From Noviherbaspirillum aridicola (GTDB lineage: Bacteria; Pseudomonadota; Gammaproteobacteria; Burkholderiales; Burkholderiaceae_D), in assembly GCF_019656455.1 (NCBI RefSeq), contig NZ_BPMK01000019.1, positions 1 through 64,000 of the forward strand: a stretch of DNA of 64,000 bases, read 5' to 3'. The position numbers were made by a program, and so were the translations under genes. Shown one piece after another: positions 26,132 through 34,814 of the stretch; the first letter of the stretch is position 1; every line of letters starts with the position of its first letter. The notes beneath the pieces were generated by a model that was given only the letters and a program-made list of their open reading frames with translations, was not told where the DNA came from and ran no database searches.

Positions 26132-26836
26132 ATGACCGATCTGAGCGCATTCCCGATCACCCGCAAGTGGCCCGCCCGCCATCCCGACCGCATCCAGCTC
26201 TACTCGCTGCCCACGCCGAACGGCGTGAAGGCGTCGATCATGCTGGAAGAAACCGGCCTGCCGTACGAGCCGCACCTGGTGAGCTTCGACACCAACGACC
26301 AGATGTCGCCGGAATTCCTGTCGCTCAATCCGAACAACAAGATCCCGGCGATACTCGACCCGCAGGGCCCGGGCGGCAAGCCCCTCGCCCTGTTCGAGTC
26401 CGGCGCGATCCTGATCTACCTGGCCGACAAGAGCGGCCGCTTCCTGCCGGCCGATCCGGCCGCCCGCTACGAGACGATACAGTGGCTGATGTTCCAGATG
26501 GGCGGCATCGGCCCGATGTTCGGGCAGCTCGGCTTCTTCCACAAGTTCGCGGGCAAGGACTATGAAGACAAGCGTCCGCGCGACCGCTACGTCGCCGAAT
26601 CGCGCCGGCTGCTCGGCGTGCTCGACAAGCGTCTTGCCGGGCGCGGCTGGATCATGGGCGACGAGTACAGCATCGCCGATATCGCCACCTTCCCGTGGGT
26701 GCGCAACCTGGTCGGCTTTTATGCCGCCGGGGATCTCGTCGGCTTCGACGATTTTGCGGAGGTGAAACGCGTGCTGGATGCCTTTGTCGCGCGGCCGGCG
26801 GTGGCGCGCGGGCTGGAGATTCCGAAGCGGGGTTGA
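26132..26836 (+). CDS. Glutathione S-transferase (YfcG/YghU-like disulfide oxidoreductase)
   Basis: This 234-aa GST-fold protein shows the thioredoxin-like domain Q-L-Y-S-L-P-T-P-N-G-V-K near residue 24. The cis-Pro glutathione loop is N-K-I-P-A-I (about 71-76) and the G-site E-S-G-A sits at about 92. The Asn in T-P-N-G replaces Ser/Tyr and is typical of the Nu-class enzymes YfcG and YghU, which reduce disulfides with two glutathiones. ATG 26132 has CAGGAG upstream. It is a single gene, convergent with the RES gene. Confidence 0.88.
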   Translation: MTDLSAFPITRKWPARHPDRIQLYSLPTPNGVKASIMLEETGLPYEPHLVSFDTNDQMSPEFLSLNPNNKIPAILDPQGPGGKPLALFESGAILIYLADKSGRFLPADPAARYETIQWLMFQMGGIGPMFGQLGFFHKFAGKDYEDKRPRDRYVAESRRLLGVLDKRLAGRGWIMGDEYSIADIATFPWVRNLVGFYAAGDLVGFDDFAEVKRVLDAFVARPAVARGLEIPKRG

Positions 26837-26900
26837 GGGGTCGGGTTCTGCGTGGGCTGCAACGGGGCCGGCCTTCCCTTTGCGACCGCGCTTCGCGGAC

Positions 26901-27362
26901 TTAATGAAAGAGACGCGCGTCGAACGCGAAGTCCCGCACCACCGTCAGCTTCATTTCCGCATAGCGGGGATGCAGCGGATTGACGACGGCATTGAAGGCC
27001 TCGGGCAGGATGACCGACGGCACCAGCATGATCAGTTGCCGCCCACCGAGGAGCCATCTGCCGCCGAATTCCTGGGCACCGGCGAAGTTCGTCATGTCGG
27101 CCCAGTTCGGAGGCAGGTCGTTGAGCGCTGGCTTGTAGGGGAGCCTTCGGTCGTCCGGCAGGTCGACGGCGACCAGTTTGAGGGGCGGGTGAGCCTGGGC
27201 GCGGGACAGGTGGACGCGCTTTTCGAGAGCCGCCAGCTCGGGCGTGAGCGCCGCGTAGAACGCCGCCACACCTGCCGGATTCCAGCGGCCGCCGTGCAGG
27301 CGTGCGCCATCGCATGATTTGTCCTCCGCCCACTTGCGGGCCGCGATCCGCCAGAGCCGCAT
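26901..27362 (-). CDS. RES-domain toxin
   Basis: This 153-aa RES family protein is the toxin of a RES-Xre type II module; characterised members degrade NAD+. The N-terminal M-R-L-W-R-I, the loop G-G-R-W-N-P-A-G (residues 24-31) and Glu in A-A-L-E-K-R carry the Arg/Tyr/Glu/Ser set after which the family is named. The ATG overlaps the antitoxin stop by one base (TGATG), the usual arrangement. Family length is about 150-160 aa, so it appears intact. Confidence 0.88.
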   Translation of the reverse strand: MRLWRIAARKWAEDKSCDGARLHGGRWNPAGVAAFYAALTPELAALEKRVHLSRAQAHPPLKLVAVDLPDDRRLPYKPALNDLPPNWADMTNFAGAQEFGGRWLLGGRQLIMLVPSVILPEAFNAVVNPLHPRYAEMKLTVVRDFAFDARLFH

Positions 27363-27898
27363 CAGAGAGGCGCGCCGGTGGCGATCGCGTTGAGGACCTG
27401 CCTGACCGTCACCGCGCCGGGCTCCGTATCGAGCAGATCGAGCGGCGCGTTCTGCCCCAACGACTCGTTCGGCATGCGCAGCCAGTCCTTGGCCGCACTC
27501 TCGTCTTCAAACACCTCGATGGCGAAACGCGTCACGTCGGAGATGCGGAGCACGCGTTCGGTGGCCGCCGCGTCGACCGCCTCCTTCTGCTTAATGAGCC
27601 GGCTGGCAGTGGAGGGCGAGACATGCATGACGCGCTGGATCCGTGCTTCCGACACGCCCAGAAAGGCGCTGGCGGATTTCATGATGGCGGCCGGGTAGCC
27701 GCGCCGGATGGCTTCAATGGCAGCGGTTCCCATCAGCGGCTTGCCGTGCACCAGTTCGTCAAACTTCTCCGGCTGTCGCACGGTTTTTGCGGCCGAATCC
27801 GGCCGCCCTCCGGTGGCGGGCGCGGCGGCAGCCGGCCGCTTGCCGGCATTTTTAGCGGCCGGCCTGGCTATGGCTTCAGACGTTTTGCGTGGCGGCAT
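27362..27898 (-). CDS. Xre/MbcA/ParS-type antitoxin
   Basis: This 178-aa protein is the antitoxin partner of the RES toxin. A Lys/Ala/Pro-rich disordered N-terminus (about 45 residues) is longer than usual. An Xre-like HTH follows (about 75-115, with V-S-E-A-R-I-Q-R-V-M-H-V-S-P-S-T-A-S-R), then a DUF2384 toxin-binding domain (F-E-D-E-S-A-A-K-D-W-L-R-M-P-N). A start further upstream in the open frame would run into the lyase gene. Such antitoxins repress their own operon. Confidence 0.85.
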   Translation of the reverse strand: MPPRKTSEAIARPAAKNAGKRPAAAAPATGGRPDSAAKTVRQPEKFDELVHGKPLMGTAAIEAIRRGYPAAIMKSASAFLGVSEARIQRVMHVSPSTASRLIKQKEAVDAAATERVLRISDVTRFAIEVFEDESAAKDWLRMPNESLGQNAPLDLLDTEPGAVTVRQVLNAIATGAPL

Positions 27899-27974
27899 GG
27901 GTCCCTCGCGCGTTGTTCCATTTGATGGTTTTGATTCTACCATTTGAAGGAACCCGCGCAGAGCTGTCCGAAGA

Positions 27975-29603
27975 CTACGCCACCCGCCCCACCGCCTTCT
28001 CCACCGCCGCCCGCACCGTCCCCTCGAGCACGAAGGAACGCGCGGTGGCGATGTCGTCATGGAACCAGCGGTCGCCATCGAGGCAGGCCGGGATCTGCCG
28101 GCGGATTTCCTCATACGCCGCCTGCGTCCCCTGCCCCAGCACGAAGCCGGGCAGCAGCGACTCGGTCATGGTCAGGCCCTGCGCCGCCAGCAGCATTTCC
28201 ACGCCGACGATGTACTGGGTGTTGGCCACGACCGTCGCCGCCTTGCGCGCGCACCAGGTGGAGTTGGAGATGTGGTCTTCGCTGTTGCCCTTGGCGGGGA
28301 TGCTGTCGACGCTGCCGGGCATGCACAGCGTGCGGTTTTCCATCACCAGCGCGCTCATCGAGCACTGCACCACCGGGTAGCCGGTGTTGACGCCGCGGAT
28401 GCCGGTCATCAGGTTGCGCGGCAGTCCCCATGAGAGGGTCGGGTCGATCAGCCTCGCGATGCGGCGCTCGCAGATGCTGCCGAGGTCGGCCACCGCCATC
28501 GCCAGCAGGTCCATCGCCTGCGCCAGGTACTGGCCGTGGAAATTGCCGCCGGAGATGATCTCGAAGCCGCCGCCGTCCTTGCCGAAGATCAGCGGGTTGT
28601 CGGTGGCGGAGTTGGTTTCCTTCGCAATGATGCCGTCGATGTAGTCGAGCGCATCGAACACCGGGCCGTAGACCTGCGGCGCGCAGCGCAGCGAATACAC
28701 ATCCTGTATGCGCGGGGTGTACGGGATGTCGGAGCGGCGCAGCTCTTCCGGGAACTGCACCGAACGTGCCTCGTGCGAGGTACGGGTCGAGCCCTGCAGC
28801 AGGCGGCGGATGATGGCCGCCGTCCTGATCTGGCCCGGATGCGGACGCGCGAGGTGGATGCGTTCGTCGAAGCCGGACATTTCCGCGCGCATCGCTTCCA
28901 GCGTCAGGCCGAGCGAGATGCAGGCGTCGGCCAGCAGCGCGCGCGCGTCATGCGCCGCGAGCGCGGCCACCGCGAGCGACACCGTGCAGCCGTTGATCAG
29001 GGCCGAGGCGTCCTTGGCCTTGAGTTCGAATTCCACCGGCGCGATGCCGGCCTGCGCGATCGCTTCCGGCGCGCTCATGCGCTTGCCCTGGTAGATCACT
29101 TCCGCCTGCGGGAAGCCGGCGATGGCCGCGCCCAGATAGGCCAGCGGCGCGAGGTCGCCGGACGCCCCGACCGAGCCCTTCTGCGGCATCACCGGGTGGA
29201 TGCCGGCGTTGAGGAAGGCCAGCAGCCGGTCGACCACTTCCACCCGCGGCGCCGAGTAATTGGAGGCGAAGGCATTGGCGCGCAGCAGCATGGTGGCGCG
29301 GCTGACCTCTTCCGAAAACGGCTCGCCCATGCCGGCGGCGTGCGCCTTGATCATCTGGATCTGGAACAGGCCGATGTTCTCCACCTTGATGCGGGTGTCC
29401 TTGAGCAGGCCGACGCCGGTATTGAAGCTGTACATCATCGGCGCCTCGTCGTGCATCCAGGTCGCTTCGATGTAGTCGCGGCTTTCCTTGAGGGCGGCGC
29501 GGGAGGAATCGGCGAGGCCGACGCGGATGGAGGGGTCGCGGGCGACCGCGACGACCTGTTCCGGGGTGAGGGTGAAGCCGTCGATCAGTAGTGTGTTCAT
29601 CAT
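27975..29603 (-). CDS. Aromatic amino-acid ammonia-lyase (HAL/PAL family)
   Basis: This 542-aa enzyme releases ammonia from an aromatic amino acid using the MIO cofactor formed from A147-S148-G149 in G-S-V-G-A-S-G-D-L-A-P-L. The Tyr-loop reads M-Y-S-F-N-T-G-V-G and the selectivity loop I-K-A-H-A-A-G-M-G, whose A-H pair is nearer to histidine than to phenylalanine lyases. It is longer than HutH (about 510) and has no hut genes beside it, so histidine specificity is likely but unproven. It lies 18 bp after puuD on the same strand, so it may be cotranscribed with that purine gene. Confidence 0.85.
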   Translation of the reverse strand: MMNTLLIDGFTLTPEQVVAVARDPSIRVGLADSSRAALKESRDYIEATWMHDEAPMMYSFNTGVGLLKDTRIKVENIGLFQIQMIKAHAAGMGEPFSEEVSRATMLLRANAFASNYSAPRVEVVDRLLAFLNAGIHPVMPQKGSVGASGDLAPLAYLGAAIAGFPQAEVIYQGKRMSAPEAIAQAGIAPVEFELKAKDASALINGCTVSLAVAALAAHDARALLADACISLGLTLEAMRAEMSGFDERIHLARPHPGQIRTAAIIRRLLQGSTRTSHEARSVQFPEELRRSDIPYTPRIQDVYSLRCAPQVYGPVFDALDYIDGIIAKETNSATDNPLIFGKDGGGFEIISGGNFHGQYLAQAMDLLAMAVADLGSICERRIARLIDPTLSWGLPRNLMTGIRGVNTGYPVVQCSMSALVMENRTLCMPGSVDSIPAKGNSEDHISNSTWCARKAATVVANTQYIVGVEMLLAAQGLTMTESLLPGFVLGQGTQAAYEEIRRQIPACLDGDRWFHDDIATARSFVLEGTVRAAVEKAVGRVA

Positions 29604-29621
29604 CAGGTATCGGGGATCAGA

Positions 29622-30827
29622 TTATTTGGCGCCGGTCTCGAACCATTGTGCAACCAGCGCGCGTTCGTCATCGGTCATGCCGGTCAGGTTCCCGATCGGC
29701 ATGGCCTTGAGCTGCACCGTCTGCTGGTAGACCTTTTGCGCATGCTGGCGCAACAGTTCGGGCGTGTGCAGCATGACGCCGGCCGGGGCGGAGGCAAATC
29801 CCGGCTGGGTCGGCTTGTCCGAATGGCAGACCGCGCAGCGCTGCGCGATCACCTGCTGCAGCCTGGCGGTGTCCACCGGCTGCGCGCCGGCAGACTGCAG
29901 TGCCGGCCTGGGCGCGATCGCAATGGCCAGGCCGAGCAGCAGCGCCACGCCTGCCGCCGGATAGCCCCAGGCGATGCGGCCCTTGTGCTTCAGGTTGAAG
30001 AAATGACGGATCAGCACGCCGGCCGCCATGATCACCGCCAGCACCAGCCAGTTGTACGGGTGGTTGTAGGTCATCGCATAGTGGTTGCTGATCATGATGA
30101 ACAGCACCGGCAGCGTGAAGTAGTTGTTGTGCACGCTGCGCTGCTTGCCGCGCTGGCCGTAGACGGGATCGGGCGACTTCCCCGCCTTCATCGCATCGAC
30201 CATCCTGCGCTGGCCGGGGATGATCACCATCAGCACGTTGGCGACCATGATGGTGCCGATCATCGCGCCCACGTGCAGATAGGCGGCGCGGCCCGACAGC
30301 AGCTTGGACAGCACGAAGGCGGCCAGCACGATCAGCGCATACATGACGATGCCGAGCAGCCCTTCCCGCTTGCCGAGCGGCGAGCGGCACAGCAGGTCGT
30401 ACACGGTCCAGCCGACGACCAGGGTGCCGAGGCCGATGGCGATCGCCTGCCACGGCGCGAGATCGGCGACCGAGCGGTCGATCATCATCGCCGAGGCATT
30501 GAAGTAATAGACGATGAACAGCAGCGCAAAGCCCGACAGCCAGGTGCTGTAGGCCTCCCACTTGAACCAGTGCAGTTCCTGCGGCAGGTGCCTGGGCGCG
30601 ACCAGGTATTTCTGCGGGTTGTAGAAGCCGCCGCCGTGGACCGCCCAGAGTTCGCCCGAGACACCGGCCTTTTCCAGGTCGGAGCCGGGCCGGGGCGGGC
30701 GGATGGAATTGTCGAGCCAGACGAAATAGAAGGAAGCGCCGATCCAGGCGATGCCGGTGATCAGGTGCAGCCAGCGCACCAGCAGATTGAGCCAGTCAAT
30801 GCCGTAATTGAGCAGCAAAGCTTCCAT
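29622..30827 (-). CDS. puuD: Membrane urate hydroxylase (urate oxidase) with cytochrome c domain
   Basis: PuuD oxidises urate to 5-hydroxyisourate at the inner membrane, passing electrons to its C-terminal cytochrome c. The 401-aa chain has about eight membrane helices beginning N-Y-G-I-D-W-L-N-L-L-V-R-W-L-H and a C-terminal domain with the heme motif C-A-V-C-H (about residue 345). A distal Met lies in K-A-M-P-I-G-N-L-T-G-M. ATG 30827 has AAGAGG upstream; an upstream in-frame Met lacks an RBS. It is divergent from the LysR gene and links XdhAB to UraH. Confidence 0.93.
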   Translation of the reverse strand: MEALLLNYGIDWLNLLVRWLHLITGIAWIGASFYFVWLDNSIRPPRPGSDLEKAGVSGELWAVHGGGFYNPQKYLVAPRHLPQELHWFKWEAYSTWLSGFALLFIVYYFNASAMMIDRSVADLAPWQAIAIGLGTLVVGWTVYDLLCRSPLGKREGLLGIVMYALIVLAAFVLSKLLSGRAAYLHVGAMIGTIMVANVLMVIIPGQRRMVDAMKAGKSPDPVYGQRGKQRSVHNNYFTLPVLFIMISNHYAMTYNHPYNWLVLAVIMAAGVLIRHFFNLKHKGRIAWGYPAAGVALLLGLAIAIAPRPALQSAGAQPVDTARLQQVIAQRCAVCHSDKPTQPGFASAPAGVMLHTPELLRQHAQKVYQQTVQLKAMPIGNLTGMTDDERALVAQWFETGAK

Positions 30828-30981
30828 GCATTCCTCTTGCGAAAGGTGTGAAAGCTCGTCTGCCTCCGCGGGCGCTTCAGACGAGGGGGAAGGAGATTCC
30901 CGTGCGGTCGCGAACTTTGAAAGCTCCGCTGCGACCATGATGACGATGTCGGAAAGATAGCGTTTCCCTCTAGCTCGCGAC

Positions 30982-31018
30982 ATCGGCCTTCAAGTATATT
31001 TCAAATACGCGAGCCGAT
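30982..31018. promoter_or_regulatory. LysR-type operator between puuD and its regulator
   Basis: Within the 206-bp divergent gap, GTAT-N7-ATAC (30994-31008) is a textbook LysR T-N11-A dyad. It is nested inside a wider inverted repeat ATCGGC (30982-30987) / GCCGAT (31013-31018). It ends 16 bp before the regulator ATG, so autorepression is likely, while puuD activation from a site about 165 bp from its ATG is plausible. Confidence 0.55.
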
Positions 31019-31033
31019 ATAAGAGGAAAAGCA

Positions 31034-31972
31034 ATGGCAGGTCTGCCGGATCACCTGGACATCCACCTGATACGAATTCTGTACCTGCTGTTGTCTGAAA
31101 AGAATGTCTCCCGCGTCGCGCTCAAGCTGAACCAGCCGCAGCCTTCGATCTCGGCTTCACTGCGCAAGCTGCGCGAGCTGACCGGCGACCCGCTGCTGGT
31201 GCGCGGCGCGCGCGGCATGGTGCCGACCCAGCACGGCGAGAGCCTGATGAAGCCGGCCAAGCGCATCCTCGACGAGGCCGAACGGCTGTTCACGCAGAAG
31301 GTGGCCTTTGCGCCCCAGCAGCAGGCCCGCACCTTCCATATCGCCGCGCCCGACTATCTCGACACCCAGTTCCTGCCGAGCGTGGTGGCGGCGGTGCGGC
31401 GCGAGTCGCCGAAGAGCCGGGTGGTGATCCACAGCCTCGGACCGGAAATCAACTATCTCAAGCTGCTGTCCGACGGCGACCTCGACATCGTCATCGCCAA
31501 CTGGGACGAGCCGCCGGCACACCTGCACATGTCCAAGCTGTTCGAGGACGAGATCGCCTGCATGATGCGGGCCGACTGCGCCTATGCGCTGCGCACCGAC
31601 TCCGACAAGATGAGCCTGCAGGACTATCTGTCGCTGCCGCATGTGGCGCCGTCGCAGATCCTGCCCGGCTACTCCGGCGTGATCGAGACCTGGCTGGAAC
31701 GACAGGGCATGCAGCGCAACGTGGTGATCGAGTGCGCATATTTCGGCATGATCCCCTACATGCTCACCCGCAGCGACCTGGTACTGACCACTGGCCGCCA
31801 GTTCATGCGCTTCTATGAAAAAAGCCTGCCGCTGAAGATTTTCAAGGTGCCGCTCAAGCTGCCGCCGATGCGCTTCTACCAGCTGTGGCACCAGCGGGTG
31901 CACCAGGCGCCGGAGCACAAGTGGCTGCGCGAACTGGTCGGCGCCACCGCACGCAGCATATTGACAAGATAG
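31034..31972 (+). CDS. LysR-type regulator of the purine genes
   Basis: This 312-aa regulator has a winged HTH at residues 8-65 (K-N-V-S-R-V-A-L-K-L-N-Q-P-Q-P-S-I-S-A-S-L-R-K-L-R) and a PbpR/NodD-like effector domain. AGAGGAAAAGC precedes the ATG. The gene is divergent from puuD and upstream of puuE, uraD-allC and the deaminase gene in the same direction. That position suggests it senses a purine intermediate such as urate, which is inference. Confidence 0.88.
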   Translation: MAGLPDHLDIHLIRILYLLLSEKNVSRVALKLNQPQPSISASLRKLRELTGDPLLVRGARGMVPTQHGESLMKPAKRILDEAERLFTQKVAFAPQQQARTFHIAAPDYLDTQFLPSVVAAVRRESPKSRVVIHSLGPEINYLKLLSDGDLDIVIANWDEPPAHLHMSKLFEDEIACMMRADCAYALRTDSDKMSLQDYLSLPHVAPSQILPGYSGVIETWLERQGMQRNVVIECAYFGMIPYMLTRSDLVLTTGRQFMRFYEKSLPLKIFKVPLKLPPMRFYQLWHQRVHQAPEHKWLRELVGATARSILTR

Positions 31973-31995
31973 CACTCCACCAGGCGCCCTATATC

Positions 31996-32041
31996 GGCGC
32001 CCCGAAAAGCATTATCAGCCGTTTCATATATCCGGGGCGCC
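31996..32041 (+). repeat. Inverted repeat between the LysR and puuE genes
   Basis: GGCGCCCCG (31996-32004) and CGGGGCGCC (32033-32041) enclose a 28-nt AT-rich loop that includes CATATAT. It could be a long hairpin ending the LysR transcript or a looped operator for puuE. No T-tract follows. Confidence 0.4.
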
Positions 32042-32097
32042 GCCAGGCCTTACCATCCAACATCGACCCTGCGTCCCATCCAGCACGAGGCCCGACC

Positions 32098-33063
32098 TTG
32101 TCCGACACCTACCGCAACTATCCCCGCGATCTCAAGGGCTACGGCCCCAATCCGCCGCATGCCCGCTGGCCGGGCGGCGCCCGCGTCGCCGTCCAGTTCG
32201 TGCTCAACTACGAGGAAGGCGGCGAGAACTGCGTGCTGCACGGCGACCGCGCATCCGAGACCTTCCTGTCCGAAATCATCGGCGCGCAGGCCTTCGAGAT
32301 GCGGCACATGAGCATGGAGTCGATCTATGAATACGGCTCGCGCGCCGGGCTGTGGCGGCTGCTGCGCATGTTCGAGGAACGCGGCATGCCGCTCACCGTC
32401 TTCGGCGTGGCGATGGCGCTCAGGCGCAATCCGGAAGCGGTCGACGCCTTTGTCCGTCTCGGCCACGAGATCGCCTGCCACGGCCTGCGCTGGATCAGCT
32501 ACCAGCAGGTGGACGAGGAAACCGAGCGCGCCCACATGCGCGAGGCGGTGCAGATCATTCGCGAGCTGACCGGCGAGGCCCCGCTCGGCTGGTACACCGG
32601 ACGCGACTCGCCCAATACCCGGCGGCTGGTGATGGAGCACGGCGGCTTCCTGTACGACGCCGACTATTACGGCGACGACCTGCCGTTCTGGGAAAAAGTG
32701 GACTTCACCGATGCCGATGGCCGGCAGCGCAGCGAACCGCAGCTGATCGTGCCCTATACGCTGGACGCCAACGACATGCGCTTCGCCGCCGCGCAGGGCT
32801 TCAATTCCGGGACGCAGTTCTTCGACTATCTGAAGGATGCCTTCGACGTGCTGTACGAGGAAGGCGACCCCGACGGCCTCGACCGGCCGAAGATGATGTC
32901 GGTCGGCCTGCATTGCCGCCTCGTCGGCCGTCCCGGACGCGCCGCGGCGCTGGCGCGCTTTCTCGATTATGTGCAGTCGCACGACAAGGTCTGGGTCGCG
33001 CGCCGCATCGACATCGCCCGCCACTGGCGCGACACCCACCCGTACACGGAGCCGTCCGCATGA
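32098..33063 (+). CDS. puuE: Allantoinase, polysaccharide-deacetylase type
   Basis: PuuE hydrolyses allantoin to allantoate and is unrelated to the metallo-amidohydrolase AllB. The 321-aa protein starts at a TTG (32098) with CGAGG before it, giving M-S-D-T-Y-R-N-Y-P-R-D-L-K-G-Y-G, the standard family N-terminus; there is no ATG at a better place. The NodB-like fold shows N-Y-E-E-G-G-E-N, the H-E-I-A-C-H-G-L-R-W segment and G-W-Y-T-G-R-D-S. The 3' end overlaps the uraD-fusion ATG by four bases. Confidence 0.92.
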   Translation: MSDTYRNYPRDLKGYGPNPPHARWPGGARVAVQFVLNYEEGGENCVLHGDRASETFLSEIIGAQAFEMRHMSMESIYEYGSRAGLWRLLRMFEERGMPLTVFGVAMALRRNPEAVDAFVRLGHEIACHGLRWISYQQVDEETERAHMREAVQIIRELTGEAPLGWYTGRDSPNTRRLVMEHGGFLYDADYYGDDLPFWEKVDFTDADGRQRSEPQLIVPYTLDANDMRFAAAQGFNSGTQFFDYLKDAFDVLYEEGDPDGLDRPKMMSVGLHCRLVGRPGRAAALARFLDYVQSHDKVWVARRIDIARHWRDTHPYTEPSA

Positions 33064-34814
33064 GCCTCACCCTCGACCAGCTCAATCGCTGCGCGCCGGA
33101 CGAATTCGCCGCGGCACTGCATGGCATCTATGAACACTCGCCGTGGATTCCACAGCGGGCGGCGGCGCGGCGGCCCTTCGCCACCCTGACCGCGCTCAAA
33201 CAGGCGCTGCAGCAGGCGGTGACGGATGCCGGCGAGGAAGCGCAGCTCGCGCTGCTGCGGGCGCACCCGGAGCTGGCGGGCAAGGCGGCGATTGCCGGCG
33301 AACTCACCCGCGAGTCGACCGGCGAGCAGGCCAGGGCCGGACTCAATCTCTGCAGTCCGGAGGAGTACGCCACCCTGCACCGCCTGAACGCCGCCTACAA
33401 CGAGAAATTCGGCTTTCCCTTCATCCTCGCGGTCAAGGGTCCGCTCGGGCGCGGACTGACGCGGCAGCAGATTATCGACACGTTTTCGCGGCGGCTGGAC
33501 AACGGCCGCGCCAACGAACTGGCCGAAGCGCTGCGCCAGGTCCACCGCATCGCCGAAATCCGGCTCAACGACCTGCTCGGCCACGTGCCCGCGCTCGGCA
33601 ACCAGATCATGGAGTGGGCCGAGATCATCGGCGCCTGGAGCGACGACCTCGACGGCCTGACCTGCGCCTACATGACGGCCGCTCACCGCAAGACCGCCGC
33701 GCAGCTCGCGACCTGGATGCGCGAGGCCGGCATGGACGTGCGCATCGATGCCGTCGGCAATGTGACCGGCCGCTACGCGGCGGAAGACCCGGCGGCGAAA
33801 ACCCTGATGACCGGCTCCCACTACGACACGGTGCGCAACGGCGGCAAGTACGACGGCCGCGAAGGCATCCTGCTGCCGATCGCCGTCGTGAAGCATCTGC
33901 ATGAACGCGGCGAGCGCCTGCCCTTCCACCTGGAGATCGTCGGTTTCGCCGAGGAGGAAGGCGTGCGCTTCCGCAGCACTTTCCTCGGCAGCAATGCTAT
34001 CGCCGGCCGCTTCGACATGTCGCTGCTGGAACAGAAGGATGCCGACGGTGTCACCATGCGCGCGGCGCTGCTCGATGCCGGCCATGACCCGGACGAGATA
34101 CCGTTCGCCGCGCGCCGCCCGGAGGACCTGCTCGGCTTCGTCGAAGTGCATATCGAACAGGGACCGGTGCTGCTCGAGCGCGGCCTGCCTGTCGGCGTCG
34201 TCAGTTCGATCGCGGGCAGCTGCCGCTACCTGATCGAGCTGACGGGCGTCGCCAGCCATGCCGGCACCACGCCGATGGGCATGCGCCGCGACGCCGCGAC
34301 AGCGGCGGCGGAAATCATTCTTGCCGTCGAGCGCCGCTGCAGCGGCACGCCTTCGCTGGTCGGCACCGTCGGGCAGCTGCAGGTGCCGGGCGGCTCGGTC
34401 AACGTGGTGCCGGGCGCCTGCCGGTTTTCGCTCGACGTGCGCGCGGCCGACGACGCCGCGCGCGACGCTGCGGTCGCGGACATCCTGCGCGACGCCGAAG
34501 CGATCTGCACGCGGCGCGGCGTCGGCATGCAGCGCGAACTGCTGCTGCGCGCCGCGGCCGTGCCCTGCGCGCCCCGGCTGATGACGCAGCTGGCGGAGTC
34601 CACCCGCCGCGCCGGCGTCGAGGTGCTGCAGCTGAGTTCGGGCGCCGGCCATGATGCGATGGCGATGGCGGCGATCACCGACGTGGCGATGCTGTTCACC
34701 CGCTGCGGCAACGGCGGCATCAGTCACAATCCGCTGGAGACGATGACCGCCGACGATGCCGAACTGTCGGCCCGGGTCTTCCTCGATTTCCTGCGCCATC
34801 TTCGGGCGGATTGA
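33060..34814 (+). CDS. Fused OHCU decarboxylase / allantoate amidohydrolase
   Basis: This single uninterrupted 584-aa frame encodes two pathway enzymes. Residues 1-172 match UraD, which decarboxylates OHCU to S-allantoin: R-A-H-P-E-L-A-G-K holds catalytic His69, followed by F-G-F-P-F-I-L-A-V-K-G near 117-127. From about residue 185 onward is an M20-family allantoate amidohydrolase (AllC-like) with G-S-H-Y-D-T-V-R-N-G-G-K-Y-D-G and F-A-E-E-E-G-V-R-F metal motifs. It also has the dimerisation-domain H-A-G-T-T-P-M loop. The start overlaps puuE (ATGA) and the stop overlaps the next gene (TGATG). The steps joined are not consecutive: PuuE acts between them. Confidence 0.9.
   Translation: MSLTLDQLNRCAPDEFAAALHGIYEHSPWIPQRAAARRPFATLTALKQALQQAVTDAGEEAQLALLRAHPELAGKAAIAGELTRESTGEQARAGLNLCSPEEYATLHRLNAAYNEKFGFPFILAVKGPLGRGLTRQQIIDTFSRRLDNGRANELAEALRQVHRIAEIRLNDLLGHVPALGNQIMEWAEIIGAWSDDLDGLTCAYMTAAHRKTAAQLATWMREAGMDVRIDAVGNVTGRYAAEDPAAKTLMTGSHYDTVRNGGKYDGREGILLPIAVVKHLHERGERLPFHLEIVGFAEEEGVRFRSTFLGSNAIAGRFDMSLLEQKDADGVTMRAALLDAGHDPDEIPFAARRPEDLLGFVEVHIEQGPVLLERGLPVGVVSSIAGSCRYLIELTGVASHAGTTPMGMRRDAATAAAEIILAVERRCSGTPSLVGTVGQLQVPGGSVNVVPGACRFSLDVRAADDAARDAAVADILRDAEAICTRRGVGMQRELLLRAAAVPCAPRLMTQLAESTRRAGVEVLQLSSGAGHDAMAMAAITDVAMLFTRCGNGGISHNPLETMTADDAELSARVFLDFLRHLRAD

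Noticed and set aside
32352-33059. Extension of the uraD-allC frame upstream through puuE (820 codons open)
   Set aside because: The extra part is a shadow of puuE; the UraD domain starts naturally at ATG 33060.
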